Of a DNA stretch of 64,000 bases, positions 54,133-64,000 are shown one piece after another; position 1 is the first letter of the stretch; each line of letters begins with the position of its first letter. Origin of the DNA: Paracamarosporium sp. OC-R06-R3 (taxonomy: Eukaryota; Ascomycota; Dothideomycetes; Pleosporales; Didymosphaeriaceae). Where the stretch lies: assembly GCA_019828545.1 (NCBI GenBank), contig JACVRA010000124.1, forward strand, positions 157,909 through 221,908, written 5' to 3'. A model generated the notes under the pieces. It did not search any database. It was not told the DNA's origin and was given only the letters and a program-made list of their open reading frames with translations. Position numbers and translations under genes: made by a program.

Positions 54133-56668
54133 TCATTGCTGCGTAGACGTCTGCGTCGTTTGCGTGTCCTCCGTGGTGCTGTGGTTCGTCTCTACCGAGG
54201 GAAACGTGACTGGCGTGGGAGCGATTCTCCGCTTCTTTGGTTCTCGCCCTTCCTCGACCTCGGGTACGGCTTGCAGATCGCGCTTCTTGTGCGGCGACAC
54301 TGCGTCTTCGCGCTCCGACTCGCTCTCCCGTCGCGGTCCGCCAGGTACTCCGGGAATCCCGCTGACGGAGCTGCTTGCGCTATGAGTTCCGTGTCCGTGT
54401 GCTGGGGTTAGAGGCGGTGTGAACATGGGTACGCCTCCTACAGGCCCAGAGTTTGCTGCTGCTAAGCCAGGTACTGTTGACATTGAGGGAGTGGGGGCGT
54501 TCATAACACCCATGTCGCCGGTCCCTGGTGCGAACGACGAGGCTGTTGCAATGCTTGAAACCGAGTTGCTTCGAGCGGGACTACCAGGCCTAGCAGGTAT
54601 GAAAGAGCTAGGAGAGGCAGGGAAGCCCGCCGAGGGCTGTCTGGTCATAGCAGGTGCTGTTGCTGTGGTCGAGGCGGGAATGTTCGAAGTCGTGGGTGTT
54701 GGAGTAGGCGTAGAATGGTTAGAAGCTCGCGATGCTGCAACATCAATCGAGGGAGTATGCTGATGTCGCGATTCCTTCGCCAACGGTCCAGTGTACTTCT
54801 CGCCTAGTTCACCCGGCGCAAAAGTCAAGGACGAACAGAAGCCATCGGAAGAGCTCATCAGCAATGTGGAACCATCATTTGACCTTTGATCATTAGCATG
54901 CATCCTTCAAGGTCACGAACCATGTTCACTTACCAAGTGACATCTGTAAAAGTAGCGAAATGCAAATTGCTAACAATGCACAAGGGCTTTTGCTGCTGCG
55001 TGTCGTAAACGTGCACTGCATCCTGTGTTGCGACTGCATACACCATGCGGTACGGTAAGCTGAAGGCCGAAACTGGCCCGGGAGGCGGGTTGGCCGATGA
55101 CCCGACATCGTTTTCTGCCGGCTTGGGGGACGCAGCAGCCACGCTTGGCGAGGGTGACGGTGCGCTCGTCAGCGGCGGAGGATCCATTGATGCATTTGAT
55201 GTAGGCGCCTTTGACGGAATAGCGGGCTCAGGCAACGCGGGAATCTCATCTTCGGCAGACGAGGTGTCGATTGTTATCTGCTTGGTAGGAGGATGGGTCT
55301 GGCGGAGGGTGTAATATACGGGCGAACATCGCACCGCTACGGACGGTTTTTTGTGCCCTGGAAGATACGCAACAGGCGGCTTATTCAACCCACCTCGGGT
55401 GTAAATATACACAGTGTTGATAATGTCTTCGGTGGTTCTGGAAGCATCGGTAAGCGACGGCAGCACCGTCTTGTATTGGCCTGCAGGAGTGAATAACAAG
55501 CTCCCATCTGGCGCAAAAGTCAAGCGTCGGAAGAATGATGTGAGGGTTTCGTTGGCATATATGGGTGCATTCCTGACTCCGAGAGCACTGTGAGTGCCAG
55601 TTGCAAGACTGCCGATGCTGGGCGAATTAGGCATGACCGCAGGCAGGGGCATCGAAGGCGCTGGTGAAGCCGATCGCCGCATTGACGGAGACGAGCCAAA
55701 TGACGATCGACGGCTGTGAGAGGTAGGTGGCGGGTTCATCGGAAGAGCCAGCGACTGGGGAGTGCCGGGTGCAGACGGTGCGGGAGAACCACTTGCTAGA
55801 GCCGACGCATGTGCGACGAAGGACGCGCGACCCCCAAAGTCTGGTGGAGCGGGGCTGTTGGAGGAAATCCTGCGTGCGGGAAGGTCCACCTTTGTGACTT
55901 TGCTGTGCGGATCTAGTGTGAACTCGCCGTTCTTGTTCTTCAAGCTGTAGATGTGCACCGATCGGTCCGACGACTGGGTAGCAACAAACTCGTTGAGTGG
56001 GTCCCACGCTACACCCTGGACGTAGTGGCTGTGTTCAGCGATTTGCCGGATCATGACGCCTGGAAATGCTTAGAGAACGAGAGGTTTGTTGCTTTGGGCA
56101 AGGGCTGTACCTGTCTGAGCATTGTATATGCGAGCAACATTGTCCATGCTGCCTGTGATGAAGAAGGCACCGTCGGGAGACCAGGCCAGGTCGTAGATCT
56201 CGGAGCCCATAGATCTGCACATGTGCTTGACTCTCCACGCCTCCCTGTCCTCGGGGCCGTCGTCCCCCAGCTGTTTCATCGGCGGGTTCTCGGAGGGCAC
56301 CCAAAGAAGTACGACGCCATCGTCGCTGGCGGAGGCTAAGATCTCACCTGGGAGCTGTTAACTGCCAATCGGAACAAGCAGAAGCGGGGCAGTACCTTTC
56401 GGGGCCCATCGAACAACGTTGACAGCCTGTGAGTGCTTGCTGAGGGTGGCTAGGTAGCTAACTTTGCGCTCCTCGCCGTTGGCGTCCACCTTCCAAAGCT
56501 GCAGCTGTCAGCATCGCTCTTTCCCGTCTGGCGGACTTGTTGACCTACCCTCACGTTGTTGTCGCCGCCCGCGGTGGCCAATCGACCCTTGCCGTGGGGC
56601 TCGAAGTGTGCCGAGTAGATTGGCGTGTTGTCGTTGTGCCAGGACACGAGAAGCGGAGCAGCCTTCAT
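54133..56668 (-). CDS. CAC2: Chromatin assembly factor 1 subunit B (Cac2/p60), WD40
   Basis: Five exons on the minus strand: 56668-56549, 56498-56396, 56347-56111, 56059-54934 and 54883-54133 (778 aa), introns 48-51 nt. N-terminal WD40 propeller: MKAAPLLVSWHNDNTPIYSA, RLATAGGDNNVRLWKV, ILASASDDGVVLLW, IYDLAWSPDGAFFITGSMDN, VQGVAWDPLNEFVATQSSDR, then RRLTFAPDGSLLFTPAGQYK and the last blade with LHFATFTDVTWS. Between blades lies a long Ser/Pro-rich insert, and the C-terminal 200 residues are disordered and Pro/Ser/Thr-rich with a KKRRIAP basic patch. CAF-1 deposits histones H3-H4 behind replication forks in the nucleus. The CAF-1B assignment rests on the ordered WD blades with VSWHNDNTPIYS at the start. 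Confidence 0.88.
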
Positions 56669-57979
56669 GGTGGATGCTGAGGCTGCTCACCAGCCGTCCG
56701 AGAGGTTCCGGCGTGTCTGTGGGATGCAGATGGGATCGATTTCGAGGAGGCAACGGTCGCGGTCAGGGCCACGGGCTTTGTTGAGGACGGGCGTGGCTCT
56801 GGGGAGCGGACGGAGGTGGGTGAAGGGCGTGGAGGTGAGGGTAGGCGATCAAGCACGGAAGCGGGAGGAGGGCTGTTTGGGCACGCCGGCTCGTCGCATG
56901 CCGCGAGGTTTTGAGGGCGGGTGAGAGCGAGAGGTGAATGCTGGGGCACAATTGCTCCAAGGGCAGCGGACCGAGTGGAGTCGGGTGGATGGCTTGTGCT
57001 TGGTCGCTGGTGCCACACGAACTGGTCGCGGTCGCGAGCTTCGACGCGGGTGCTAACCGGATGGGGCCTTGATTGGCCTGTTTCACCACCAAGACGCGAC
57101 GGCACGCCCGTCGTCCACTATGCGCGCCTGAGGGTGTGCTGTGCTGTGCTGCGCTGTGCTGTGCCGTGCCGCCGTTTCAACGCCAGCGTGTTGCAATGCA
57201 AACCGCTCGGGCTGGAAGAAGCAGGCCTCGTGCGGGCGAGGGCCTGCAGCCAGGCGTTTGCCAGGCCGGCGAATGGGGCCGCTCGTTGGCCGGGCTGCCA
57301 CACGCTATTCGCACCCGCTCCCGCAAGAGGCATGCCACTTGTGCCGGCCAAGCCAACGTCGACTAGATTCCCAGCCTGCTGCTGCGAATCGCCTGCGAGC
57401 TGCCCTATTCTGCGCACCACAGCAGCACCGTGAGCACCGTGAGCACCCTTACATAGCAGCACGCCCCGCCCAGAGTGACATTGCCTGCGTACCGCCGCCG
57501 CGAACGACTCGAGTCCGGAGAGGCAAATGAAACGACGTCGACGTTTGCGACGAAACTCGGACGCTGTCTCGGCCATGCTCTTGCCATTGAGGAATATCGG
57601 TCCACGGTTACATCTTGTTGACCTCCAACCCGCGCCGTGAAACTGCAGCCCAGCAATCCATGTTCCCACGCTGTTGACTCTCAATCTTACGCCCAGCATA
57701 AGCATCCCCGTACCCACACCTGCCGTCAGCACGCCCGTCATTCCCCTCGCGCTCGTTGAGGCATATAGATAGCCCCACGCACCGAATGCTCCTGAGAAGC
57801 GCACTTGCCTTTTCTGCGTGGCTGCCGATCCGTACTCTGTTCGAAACGCTCCGCCGCTGTTTCTATTCGAGGTTCCTCAGACGCATCGCTGCGGCGCCAT
57901 CGCCGAGATCAAGCGAGTCCGACAGCCTCCATGCAACGCCGACACAACACCCTCTGTTGGAACGCTTCCTCGCTCCATC
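56669..57979. other. GC-rich intergenic region
   Basis: Convergent and divergent open frames of 70-230 codons overlap here on both strands but are Arg/Pro/Ala-rich and family-less. A TGTGCTGTGCTGCGC short repeat lies at about 57135-57165. It contains the Cac2 promoter. Nothing else supported. Confidence 0.4.
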
Positions 57980-58687
57980 TCACTTGATCCCTACCGCCTT
58001 CAAGAATTCGCCCCTCCTCTTCTCGTCCTGCAGTCCTTTCACCACTTCTGCCATCGTCTCCACTTCCCGGATGCCGTTGCCGTGCCCAAATTCCCAGCGC
58101 TCCACCTCCTCGTATCGCACCTGGAAAGCTTGCCAGTTCTCCGCCTTTAGAACATTTACATGTTCGGTGACTGCTGCAGCGGGGCCGGAAAATAGCATGA
58201 TGCCTGGATAGCCGGGCTTTGTGATGCCGGAAATCGAGGTTGGAGAGAGTGCCAGTTTGCGCTTGGACAGAGCGAGGAGGTGATGCAACCAGATGATGAC
58301 CGTCTTGCTTGATTCAGGTCCGCTTGAGGTGTCAGATGCCTTGTGAGTGGCGTCTTCTGTACGTGAAGCCGTTCTGTTGGCGTCCAGCAGGCTCTGGAAA
58401 GACGCGATGATGGCGTCGAGAACCTCCTCCCCTTCTGTGAGCCCCAACTCCTTGATTGCAGACCGCACACGCTCCCGCAAGTCGTTCCTCTGCGCATCTC
58501 TTGCCCCGAGAACATCGGGAAATGCCGAGTCTGGATATTCTTGTGGTATCCTCAATTGCAGCAATGCTCCGCCGTCAGCTGCAAACTTCAGGTCGCGACT
58601 CTTTAGATCATATGCGACCTGTTCGGGATACATGGCCTCGAGAAGCTCCAACTCCATGGCGAAACGCGATTCATCTTGCTCAAACAT
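57980..58687 (-). CDS. RWD-domain protein (RWDD2-like, RWD + DUF1115)
   Basis: 235 aa, no intron. ATG 58687 (MFEQDESRFAMELELLEAMY) is used; the longer frame starts at TTG. Residues 1-110 form an RWD fold, with ELELLEAMYPEQV at the start and LLQLRIPQEYPDSAFPDV, the family YPxxxxP strand-loop. The C-terminal half (VIIWLHHLLALSKRKLAL, ITKPGYPGIMLFSGP, WQAFQVRYEE) is the DUF1115 part found with RWD in animal RWDD2 and fungal homologues. Molecular function is not established. Confidence 0.85.
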   Translation of the reverse strand: MFEQDESRFAMELELLEAMYPEQVAYDLKSRDLKFAADGGALLQLRIPQEYPDSAFPDVLGARDAQRNDLRERVRSAIKELGLTEGEEVLDAIIASFQSLLDANRTASRTEDATHKASDTSSGPESSKTVIIWLHHLLALSKRKLALSPTSISGITKPGYPGIMLFSGPAAAVTEHVNVLKAENWQAFQVRYEEVERWEFGHGNGIREVETMAEVVKGLQDEKRRGEFLKAVGIK

Positions 58688-59367
58688 GCTCTGCTTGTGA
58701 GGTATACCGATAACGTGCAACCACGGGTATGGTAGGAGCGTTCGCTCGACTTTGCAATAGCTGGTGCGTAGATTGTGATGTCATACCCCATAACATTCGG
58801 AATGAGCGTGCACCACGCAGCAATCGACCAAACCCAAATATTCACAGGTTTTTTCAGATGCACGACACATCTGTGACCTACAGGAATAACATAGGAACCG
58901 TCGACCATGCACGCTTCAACGTTTGTATTGTGTAGAAGAGCGATCCGAGAGCCCACGCGTGTTGCGCATCCCACCGCAACTCAACACCATTACAAGAATA
59001 GCCTCACAATCAAGAGCAACACAATGCGAGGCTGAACAAAGGGCCGGAGGGCCGGAGTAACTAAAAATGGTAATGCTACGAGAGACACAATTCCAATTTT
59101 CGCAAGGGCGGTGTCCGCGCCCCACCAACTATACGAAGGGCGGCCACTTCGGGCACTACAAGATCGACATACGCAACAACACCATATTAAAGCAAGCAAC
59201 CTCGAAATCATAGTTTCACCATCATCACCCATCATCGACCCCAAGCTTCAGTGTACGATCCGAAGACGACACTCCGTTCTCAAATTTCCATCTTCAATCG
59301 TGTCCCAGGACACCTCCACCCCCATCACCCACCAAACTCAGCACAATATCCCTCACATCCACCCACG
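58688..59367. other. Divergent intergenic region
   Basis: 680 bp between the RWD gene and the SDR gene. The last 100 bp before 59368 are C/A-rich, as in many fungal leaders. No gene. Confidence 0.4.
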
Positions 59368-60432
59368 ATGTCCGAAAAACCGCTCATCCTCCTCACTGGA
59401 GCAACAGGCCACATCGGCTTCCGCACCCTCCTCGTCGCCCTCCGCGCTGACTACGCCGTCCGCCTCACAATCCGCACCCCAGAATCCGAGTCCAAAATCC
59501 GGGCCTCCCCACTCATTCAACCATACCTCTCCAGCCTCTCTTTCTCCCTCGTCCCCGACATGTCCGCCCCGGGCGCCTTCACATCCGCCATAAAAGACGC
59601 ATCCTACGCCATCCACGTCGCATCCCCGATCCCCATGAAGCCAGACGTGCAGTCGCAACTCGGGCAAGGAAAGTCCTTCAGAGAAGTCCTGTACGACCCC
59701 GCTGTGAAAGGCACCCTTGAAATCCTGCGCGCAGCGGCGGGAGAAAAGAGCGTAAAGCGCGTCGTCATCACCGCATCGGGAAACATCCTGTCCTGCACGG
59801 CCGGCATACCTGACTGCACACCGACATCCATCCGCCCGTGTCCCTCAGACGAAGCCGCAGATGCAGAAACGATCCCAGGCCAGGCGTACAAGACCAGCAA
59901 GATTCTCGCCGTGAGCGCAGCAAGGAGGTTTATGGACGAGGAGGAGAGGGGTTTCGATATTGTCATCACGTGCCCGGGGTACGTACAAGGCGCCCACGAG
60001 CTCGTGGCGAGCGTGCACGAGTTACGAACTAGCACGAGCCAGGCTACAGTCGACATTGCCACGGGGCAAGCACTGGGTATGCCACCACTGGCACCACCGT
60101 TGCATAACCAGATTTGGGTCGAGGATGTAGCGAGGGCGCATGTCACAGCCCTTCAATCACCAAACGTAAAAGCAAACGATGTGCTGGTGCTTGCGGGGAC
60201 GGGAAAGCATAGTGCGAGCTGGGAGGATGTGGCAAAGATTATCACAGAAGCATTTCCGCAGGAGGTGGAACAGGGTGCGTTGAGGCCAAAGATGGATCAG
60301 AAAGGGTTTGAGTTGCCGTTTGATGGGCGGGGGACGGAGGAGAAGCTAGGGTTTGGGTTTGCGGGGGCGGAGATCTGGGTTAGGGAGACGGTGGAGCAGT
60401 ATTTGAGGTTGAGAGGGAAGGAGGGGGTGTGA
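59368..60432 (+). CDS. NAD(P)-dependent extended SDR (dihydroflavonol-reductase-like)
   Basis: 354 aa, no intron; ATG 59368 starts MSEKPLILLTGATGHIGFRT, with the extended-SDR nucleotide motif TGATGHIG at residues 10-17. The catalytic YxxxK is AYKTSK (near residue 175), preceded by VVITASGN. CPGYVQG follows as in the DFR/CCR-like group (fungal ketoreductases such as methylglyoxal reductase Gre2). Cytosolic oxidoreductase reducing an aldehyde or ketone; substrate unknown. Strong C/T/A codon choice in the first half gives it a different look from its neighbours. Confidence 0.9.
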   Translation: MSEKPLILLTGATGHIGFRTLLVALRADYAVRLTIRTPESESKIRASPLIQPYLSSLSFSLVPDMSAPGAFTSAIKDASYAIHVASPIPMKPDVQSQLGQGKSFREVLYDPAVKGTLEILRAAAGEKSVKRVVITASGNILSCTAGIPDCTPTSIRPCPSDEAADAETIPGQAYKTSKILAVSAARRFMDEEERGFDIVITCPGYVQGAHELVASVHELRTSTSQATVDIATGQALGMPPLAPPLHNQIWVEDVARAHVTALQSPNVKANDVLVLAGTGKHSASWEDVAKIITEAFPQEVEQGALRPKMDQKGFELPFDGRGTEEKLGFGFAGAEIWVRETVEQYLRLRGKEGV

Positions 60433-60838
60433 GTGTTGGTATGGCATGAGAGAAGATTAGTGTCGATAGATGTAAATAATTAATACTCATGCCCACAACG
60501 CAAGCGAGCTCATATACTCCTATCTTCGACCACTCCGTCTACGCCCACCTCAACCCTCAGCAGTCGACCAGTTCCCGAGATCATCCGATTACAACCTCCT
60601 ATGCGGTTAGAAGGGCCACCTAACTAACGCGCAGGCCTATTGGCACAGTACCATCAATTAGTAAAGACACCCCAGCATGGTGCACAACGTTAATCCTACC
60701 ACCTTATTGGACGAATCATGCGAACGACCCCGCATGACCGGAATTACAAAGAACCAATTATAGGCACCCACCCTCCAACTGCTGCCTCAAAAATTCCGTC
60801 GCGCGGCCCAAACACAATTTCTTTTCCTTTCTTTTGAC
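60433..60838. other. Intergenic stretch
   Basis: 406 bp, no gene or repeat noted. Holds the SDR 3' end and the promoter of the next gene. Confidence 0.35.
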
Positions 60839-62191
60839 ATGGACGAGCCGCAGACCAGCCCGCAAGCTCAAATAGAGCAAATTGCCCCAACAACGACGAC
60901 GACACAGAAACGGCAGATCGACAATCATCACAAACCCCAGCCAAAACGAGCACGATTAACACGAAAGAACCTCGCCACGTTCAATAAGATAGGCAAGAAG
61001 AAGAATCCAGACCCCTCGGACGGTTCGGGATCGACGAAGACCACATCGACAAAGACCACATCGACAAAGACCACATCGACAACTTCGTCTAGATTTGCTA
61101 TCAAGGCCCGAGACAATGGAATTCTTGAACCGGTATATTCCAAGCCACCTACGAATCTCCAAGACATCCGCAGACGACAAGCTAAATCCCGTTCCACCGC
61201 CTCCCCAACAGAATCAGTGTACAACGACTATGTCAAAAGAGTCGAGGAAGCCGATAACGAAGCAACCGTAGTCCAGACGAGCGAGCTATTAAAGAGGAAG
61301 TATCCTATAGGCTACCGCCAAGCCTACAACCGAGCATTCACGAATCTTCCAGAAGACATTGGATTCAACAATGGCCTATCTGCCCCACAGCCTGACTTTG
61401 TTGAAGGACTAGAGGCAGAAGAATACCAGCCGTTCCCCGTAGACAACTACGTCCCTAGCGCTACTCTCTACAAGGATGACCCCCGTTCTATAACCCTACC
61501 GCAGATAGCTGGAGAATGGAAGGGCCCTGCTAGAGACATGAGAGAAGCAAGAATGCAAAGCGCCTATGACGGAGCCGCGATGGTCTACGCTAGAGCCCAA
61601 GCACTCGCCTACATGGGGAAGTCTGACCCCCCTAGCCACGCCTCAATTACAACATTCACTACAGATGGCATGAATCTCTACCAATACGCTCATTACGCTA
61701 CTCCATTAGAAGATGGCAAGACACTTGAGTACCACCAATATCCTATCTCGTCAATGAATCTCATAGGCACTTATAAAGATCACAAGGACGGACGAAGAAA
61801 TCTCAGGAACGCCCAAGACTTTGCGAAGACTCAATCCGAAGAACTAAGAGACCAGTTGAAAGAATATTGGAAACAGCAACGCGAAGCAAACGAAGACGGC
61901 GATGAGATAGTCGAACAGCCTTGTCAGCCAACACCCGCAGCTTCTACTGGGCCCCACAAGCCAGTATCCCACTCGCAAGCATCAAAGTCGCACTCCACCG
62001 AATCGAGTCACAGCCACAGCAGCGAACGGAAACGAAAAGCTTCGTCCTCACAATTATCCCACCGATCTTCCGGACATGTCAGTAAGTACAGAAGCTACTG
62101 GAAGAAAGACGCTGCGACAGGACGATACTACCACATGCATTCCAATGGTACCAAATCATGGCTAGACGATGACAAAGAAGATGGATACTGA
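60839..62191 (+). CDS. DUF7924-like hypothetical protein
   Basis: 450 aa, no intron, ATG 60839. N-terminus basic and low-complexity, with three perfect 15-nt repeats (ACAAAGACCACATCG and one ACG-start copy, about 61034-61080) coding for TKTTS units. The central domain, about residues 145-350, matches the fungal DUF7924 style: PDFVEGLEAEEYQPFP, SITLPQIAGEWKGPARDM, QSAYDGAAMVYARAQALAYM and FTTDGMNLYQYAHYAT. D186 and the E226-x-K228 (GEWKG) pair after a beta-strand look like a PD-(D/E)xK nuclease core, so a nuclease-like fold is possible but unproven. The Ser/His-rich tail ends in SYWKKDAATGRYYHMHSNGT, WW-like. Lies next to a dead transposon. Confidence 0.7.
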   Translation: MDEPQTSPQAQIEQIAPTTTTTQKRQIDNHHKPQPKRARLTRKNLATFNKIGKKKNPDPSDGSGSTKTTSTKTTSTKTTSTTSSRFAIKARDNGILEPVYSKPPTNLQDIRRRQAKSRSTASPTESVYNDYVKRVEEADNEATVVQTSELLKRKYPIGYRQAYNRAFTNLPEDIGFNNGLSAPQPDFVEGLEAEEYQPFPVDNYVPSATLYKDDPRSITLPQIAGEWKGPARDMREARMQSAYDGAAMVYARAQALAYMGKSDPPSHASITTFTTDGMNLYQYAHYATPLEDGKTLEYHQYPISSMNLIGTYKDHKDGRRNLRNAQDFAKTQSEELRDQLKEYWKQQREANEDGDEIVEQPCQPTPAASTGPHKPVSHSQASKSHSTESSHSHSSERKRKASSSQLSHRSSGHVSKYRSYWKKDAATGRYYHMHSNGTKSWLDDDKEDGY

Positions 62192-62870
62192 GAATACGGT
62201 TGCTGGGGACATGGGCCATAAAGGAGGGGAAACCTGTCACAACTTGCTAAACCGTGGCAATATCGTGAGCACGTGACTATAGCTAGTTACCAAGATGGAG
62301 GCCCATGTTCTGCCGATCCTTCCAAGCCCACCCTCATCTGCGGCGTCTGCAGATGCTTCCAGGCCACTCTTATCTAAGGCGCGGGTGAGGTATAGAGGCG
62401 GGTGAGGTATTCGGTCATATCTGTTATTACCTTCCCCCTAATTAAGGATGAAGTGGGTAATGCGTTGTATAATGCTTTTAGCTCGGCTTCGTATGATAGC
62501 TCTGGCTCGGCTTCGTTCAGCGATCAGGAAGTCGCTACACGGCGACCCACCCATGATAAAGACTAGACACATGTTTTCTTGCGTGAGATTTGGTAGAGTA
62601 CTTCAGACGGGGACTAAAGCTCCTTAAATATATCCAAGCCAATCGACTACTTGCTGAGCACTGTTTCCAGTTCGCTCAGAGTCAACTGAACACTGTTACC
62701 GGTTTTCACCAACCGCCAACGGGATACCGTTTCCAGAGCATGCCCTAATCTAAATGGGTCCGTCCTAAGAACCTGCTGCGGGATGTAAAACCTTGCCACC
62801 ACCAGCAGGGAGGACGGCCACACCGGCTGGAGGGTTTATGCGAGAGGCGTTGAGGTCTTTGTGAAAATTA
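62192..62870. other. Spacer next to transposon
   Basis: No gene. Small direct repeats GGCGGGTGAGGTAT (about 62380-62412) and GCTCGGCTTCGT (about 62480-62520). Could be decayed element sequence. Confidence 0.35.
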
Positions 62871-62959
62871 ATGATTTTGGGTTGTGATGGTTGTGTTGTT
62901 GTGGATGCAGATCCTCGGTGGACGCTAATCCAAGAAACCGCTAGTTCGTTTGCTCACAT

Positions 62960-63005
62960 AACGTACCTGGCAAGCGAGCGCCGCAGGCAAGCGAGCGCCG
63001 CACCC
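62960..63005. repeat. Direct repeat near transposon 5' end
   Basis: GCAAGCGAGCGCCGCA occurs twice in tandem at about 62971-63003, separated by one base. It may be part of a subterminal repeat of the adjacent pogo-like element. The inverted terminal repeat itself was not identified. Confidence 0.4.
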
Positions 63006-63041
63006 TACCAACTTTGCACACGTCTCTCATCTCAACGTACA

Positions 63042-64000
63042 ATGGCTCAACGTAACACCACTCAATTAGCTCCAAACGAAGCAGATATATAGCTTGCTAT
63101 CTTATCTATTTATTCCCATCAAATCTAGAGCAATCGTAGAGCTGCCGCTATCTACGGCGTGTCTAAACGATCAATTCGCCGCCGACGCGCTAGTATACCT
63201 GCTCGACGCGATTGCCAGCCCAACTCTAGGAAGCTCACCCAGCTAGAAGAGGAGGTGATTGTTAAACATATACTCGACTTAGACGCCCGTGGATTCGCGC
63301 CTACGTACACAGCTGTACGTGATATGGCTGACAAGCTGCTAGCTGCGCGCGGCGCTGGTTAGGTTGGACAGAAGTAGCCGCGCAACTTTGTCAAGCGTAC
63401 CGACAGTCTTACGGCGCGTTTCAATCGGGCGTACGATAGACAGAGAGCTCTATGCAAGGATCCTATATTAATTAAGAGCTAGTTCAAGCTTGTAGAGCAG
63501 ACAAAAGCCGAGTACGGCATCTATAATAAAGACGTGTTCAACTTTAATAAGGCTGGCTTTATGATGGGCAAAATTATAACGTAACTTGTTATAACAGGAT
63601 TAGAGAGAAGAGGCAGGCCTAAGGCTGTCTAGCTAGACAATCGCGAGTGGGTGACGGCGATCGCTGCGGTCAACGCTGCTGGCTGGTCAGTCCCGCCGTT
63701 CCTCATCTTCGCTGGCCAGTATCATCTATCTGCCTGGTACGAGGAAGCAGAGATCCCACGCGACTAGGTGATCGCAGTTAGTGACAATGGCTAGACAAAC
63801 AACGAGCTAGGAGTAGAGTGGCTAAAGCACTTTAACGCTTACACAAAGACTCGTGTTGTTGGTGCACGTCGCCTGCTTATCCTTGACGGCCATAAGAGCC
63901 ACCACTCTCTTGAGTTCCAAAAGCTCTGCAAGGAGAATAATATCTATACACTCTGCATGCCGCCTCACTCATCCCACCTGCTGCAGCCACTTGATGTTGG
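63042..64000 (+). pseudogene. RIP-inactivated pogo/Fot1-type transposase, cut by window end
   Basis: One continuous frame from ATG 63042, with no frameshift but nine stops: TAG at 63090, 63126, 63360, 63375, 63480, 63630, 63765 and 63792, and TAA at 63582, all in Gln or Trp positions and no TGA. N-terminal HTH part (RAAAIYGVSKRSIRRRRASI, then a CENPB-like LTQLEEEVIVKHILDLDARG) and a DDE_1 domain: FNFNKAGFMMGKI (family FDETGF; the first catalytic Asp reads Asn), [12 protein letters not shown] and [14 protein letters not shown]. Stops and Asp-to-Asn both fit CpA/TpG to TpA changes, i.e. RIP. The 3' end lies beyond the window. Confidence 0.9.

Noticed and set aside
56665..57804. Open frames up to 228 codons on both strands
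   Set aside because: GC-rich, Arg/Ala/Pro-rich, overlapping each other; explained by base composition.
1..64000. tRNA, rRNA or snRNA genes
   Set aside because: I looked for T-loop-type GGTTCRANTCC boxes and rRNA-like blocks by eye and found none convincing; a covariance-model scan would be decisive.

Overview
The window looks like nuclear DNA of a filamentous ascomycete, most likely a Dothideomycete (Pleosporales-like). The support is: genes split by many short introns (about 46-96 nt, GT-AG, often with CTAAT/CTGAT-type branch sites), two Zn2Cys6 fungal_trans regulators, a HET-domain relic, a MYND-finger relic, a fungal rhodopsin-domain membrane protein, and transposon relics with mutations typical of repeat-induced point mutation (RIP). 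No species can be named from the sequence. Splice sites were placed by eye, by requiring frame continuity and family-like protein junctions.

Layout. 1-4.35 kb: repeat mosaic with a 14-bp minisatellite, a large inverted copy of it, and dispersed elements. 4.8-10.6 kb: sugar transporter, divergent Zn2Cys6 regulator and intracellular GH5 glycosidase, a probable glycoside-use cluster. 14.0-15.7 kb: PH-domain protein. 16.1-18.7 kb: a second repeat block holding inverted copies of the left-end elements plus a pogo-type transposase scrap. 19.1-28.6 kb: Dal5-type MFS transporter, secreted carboxylesterase, amidohydrolase and Zn2Cys6 regulator, a compact catabolic cluster whose promoters share the hexamer TTGCCG/CGGCAA. 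30.2-34.5 kb: BTB-like C-terminal protein, F-box-like protein and a kinase pseudogene. 35.5-40.4 kb: amino-acid/choline permease and rhodopsin-domain protein. 41.0-43.2 kb: decayed MYND-finger gene. 43.4-48.8 kb: a 1731-codon continuous model joining an RNA-dependent RNA polymerase to a UPF1-like SF1 helicase. 49.0-49.6 kb: divergent P-loop (AAA_28/NadR-like) protein. 51.1-52.8 kb: broken HET gene. 54.1-60.4 kb: housekeeping block (CAF-1 subunit Cac2, RWD protein, extended SDR). 60.8-62.2 kb: DUF7924-like protein. 63.0-64.0 kb: RIP-killed pogo/Fot1-type transposase cut by the window end.

How the parts work together. The two metabolic clusters each combine import, hydrolysis and a dedicated regulator. 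The RdRP-helicase fusion would place in one polypeptide two activities that in fission yeast RDRC are separate subunits (Rdp1 and Hrr1). That makes it the strongest candidate for an unusual system here, in a region where RIP and decayed HET/MYND/transposon genes also point to active genome defence.
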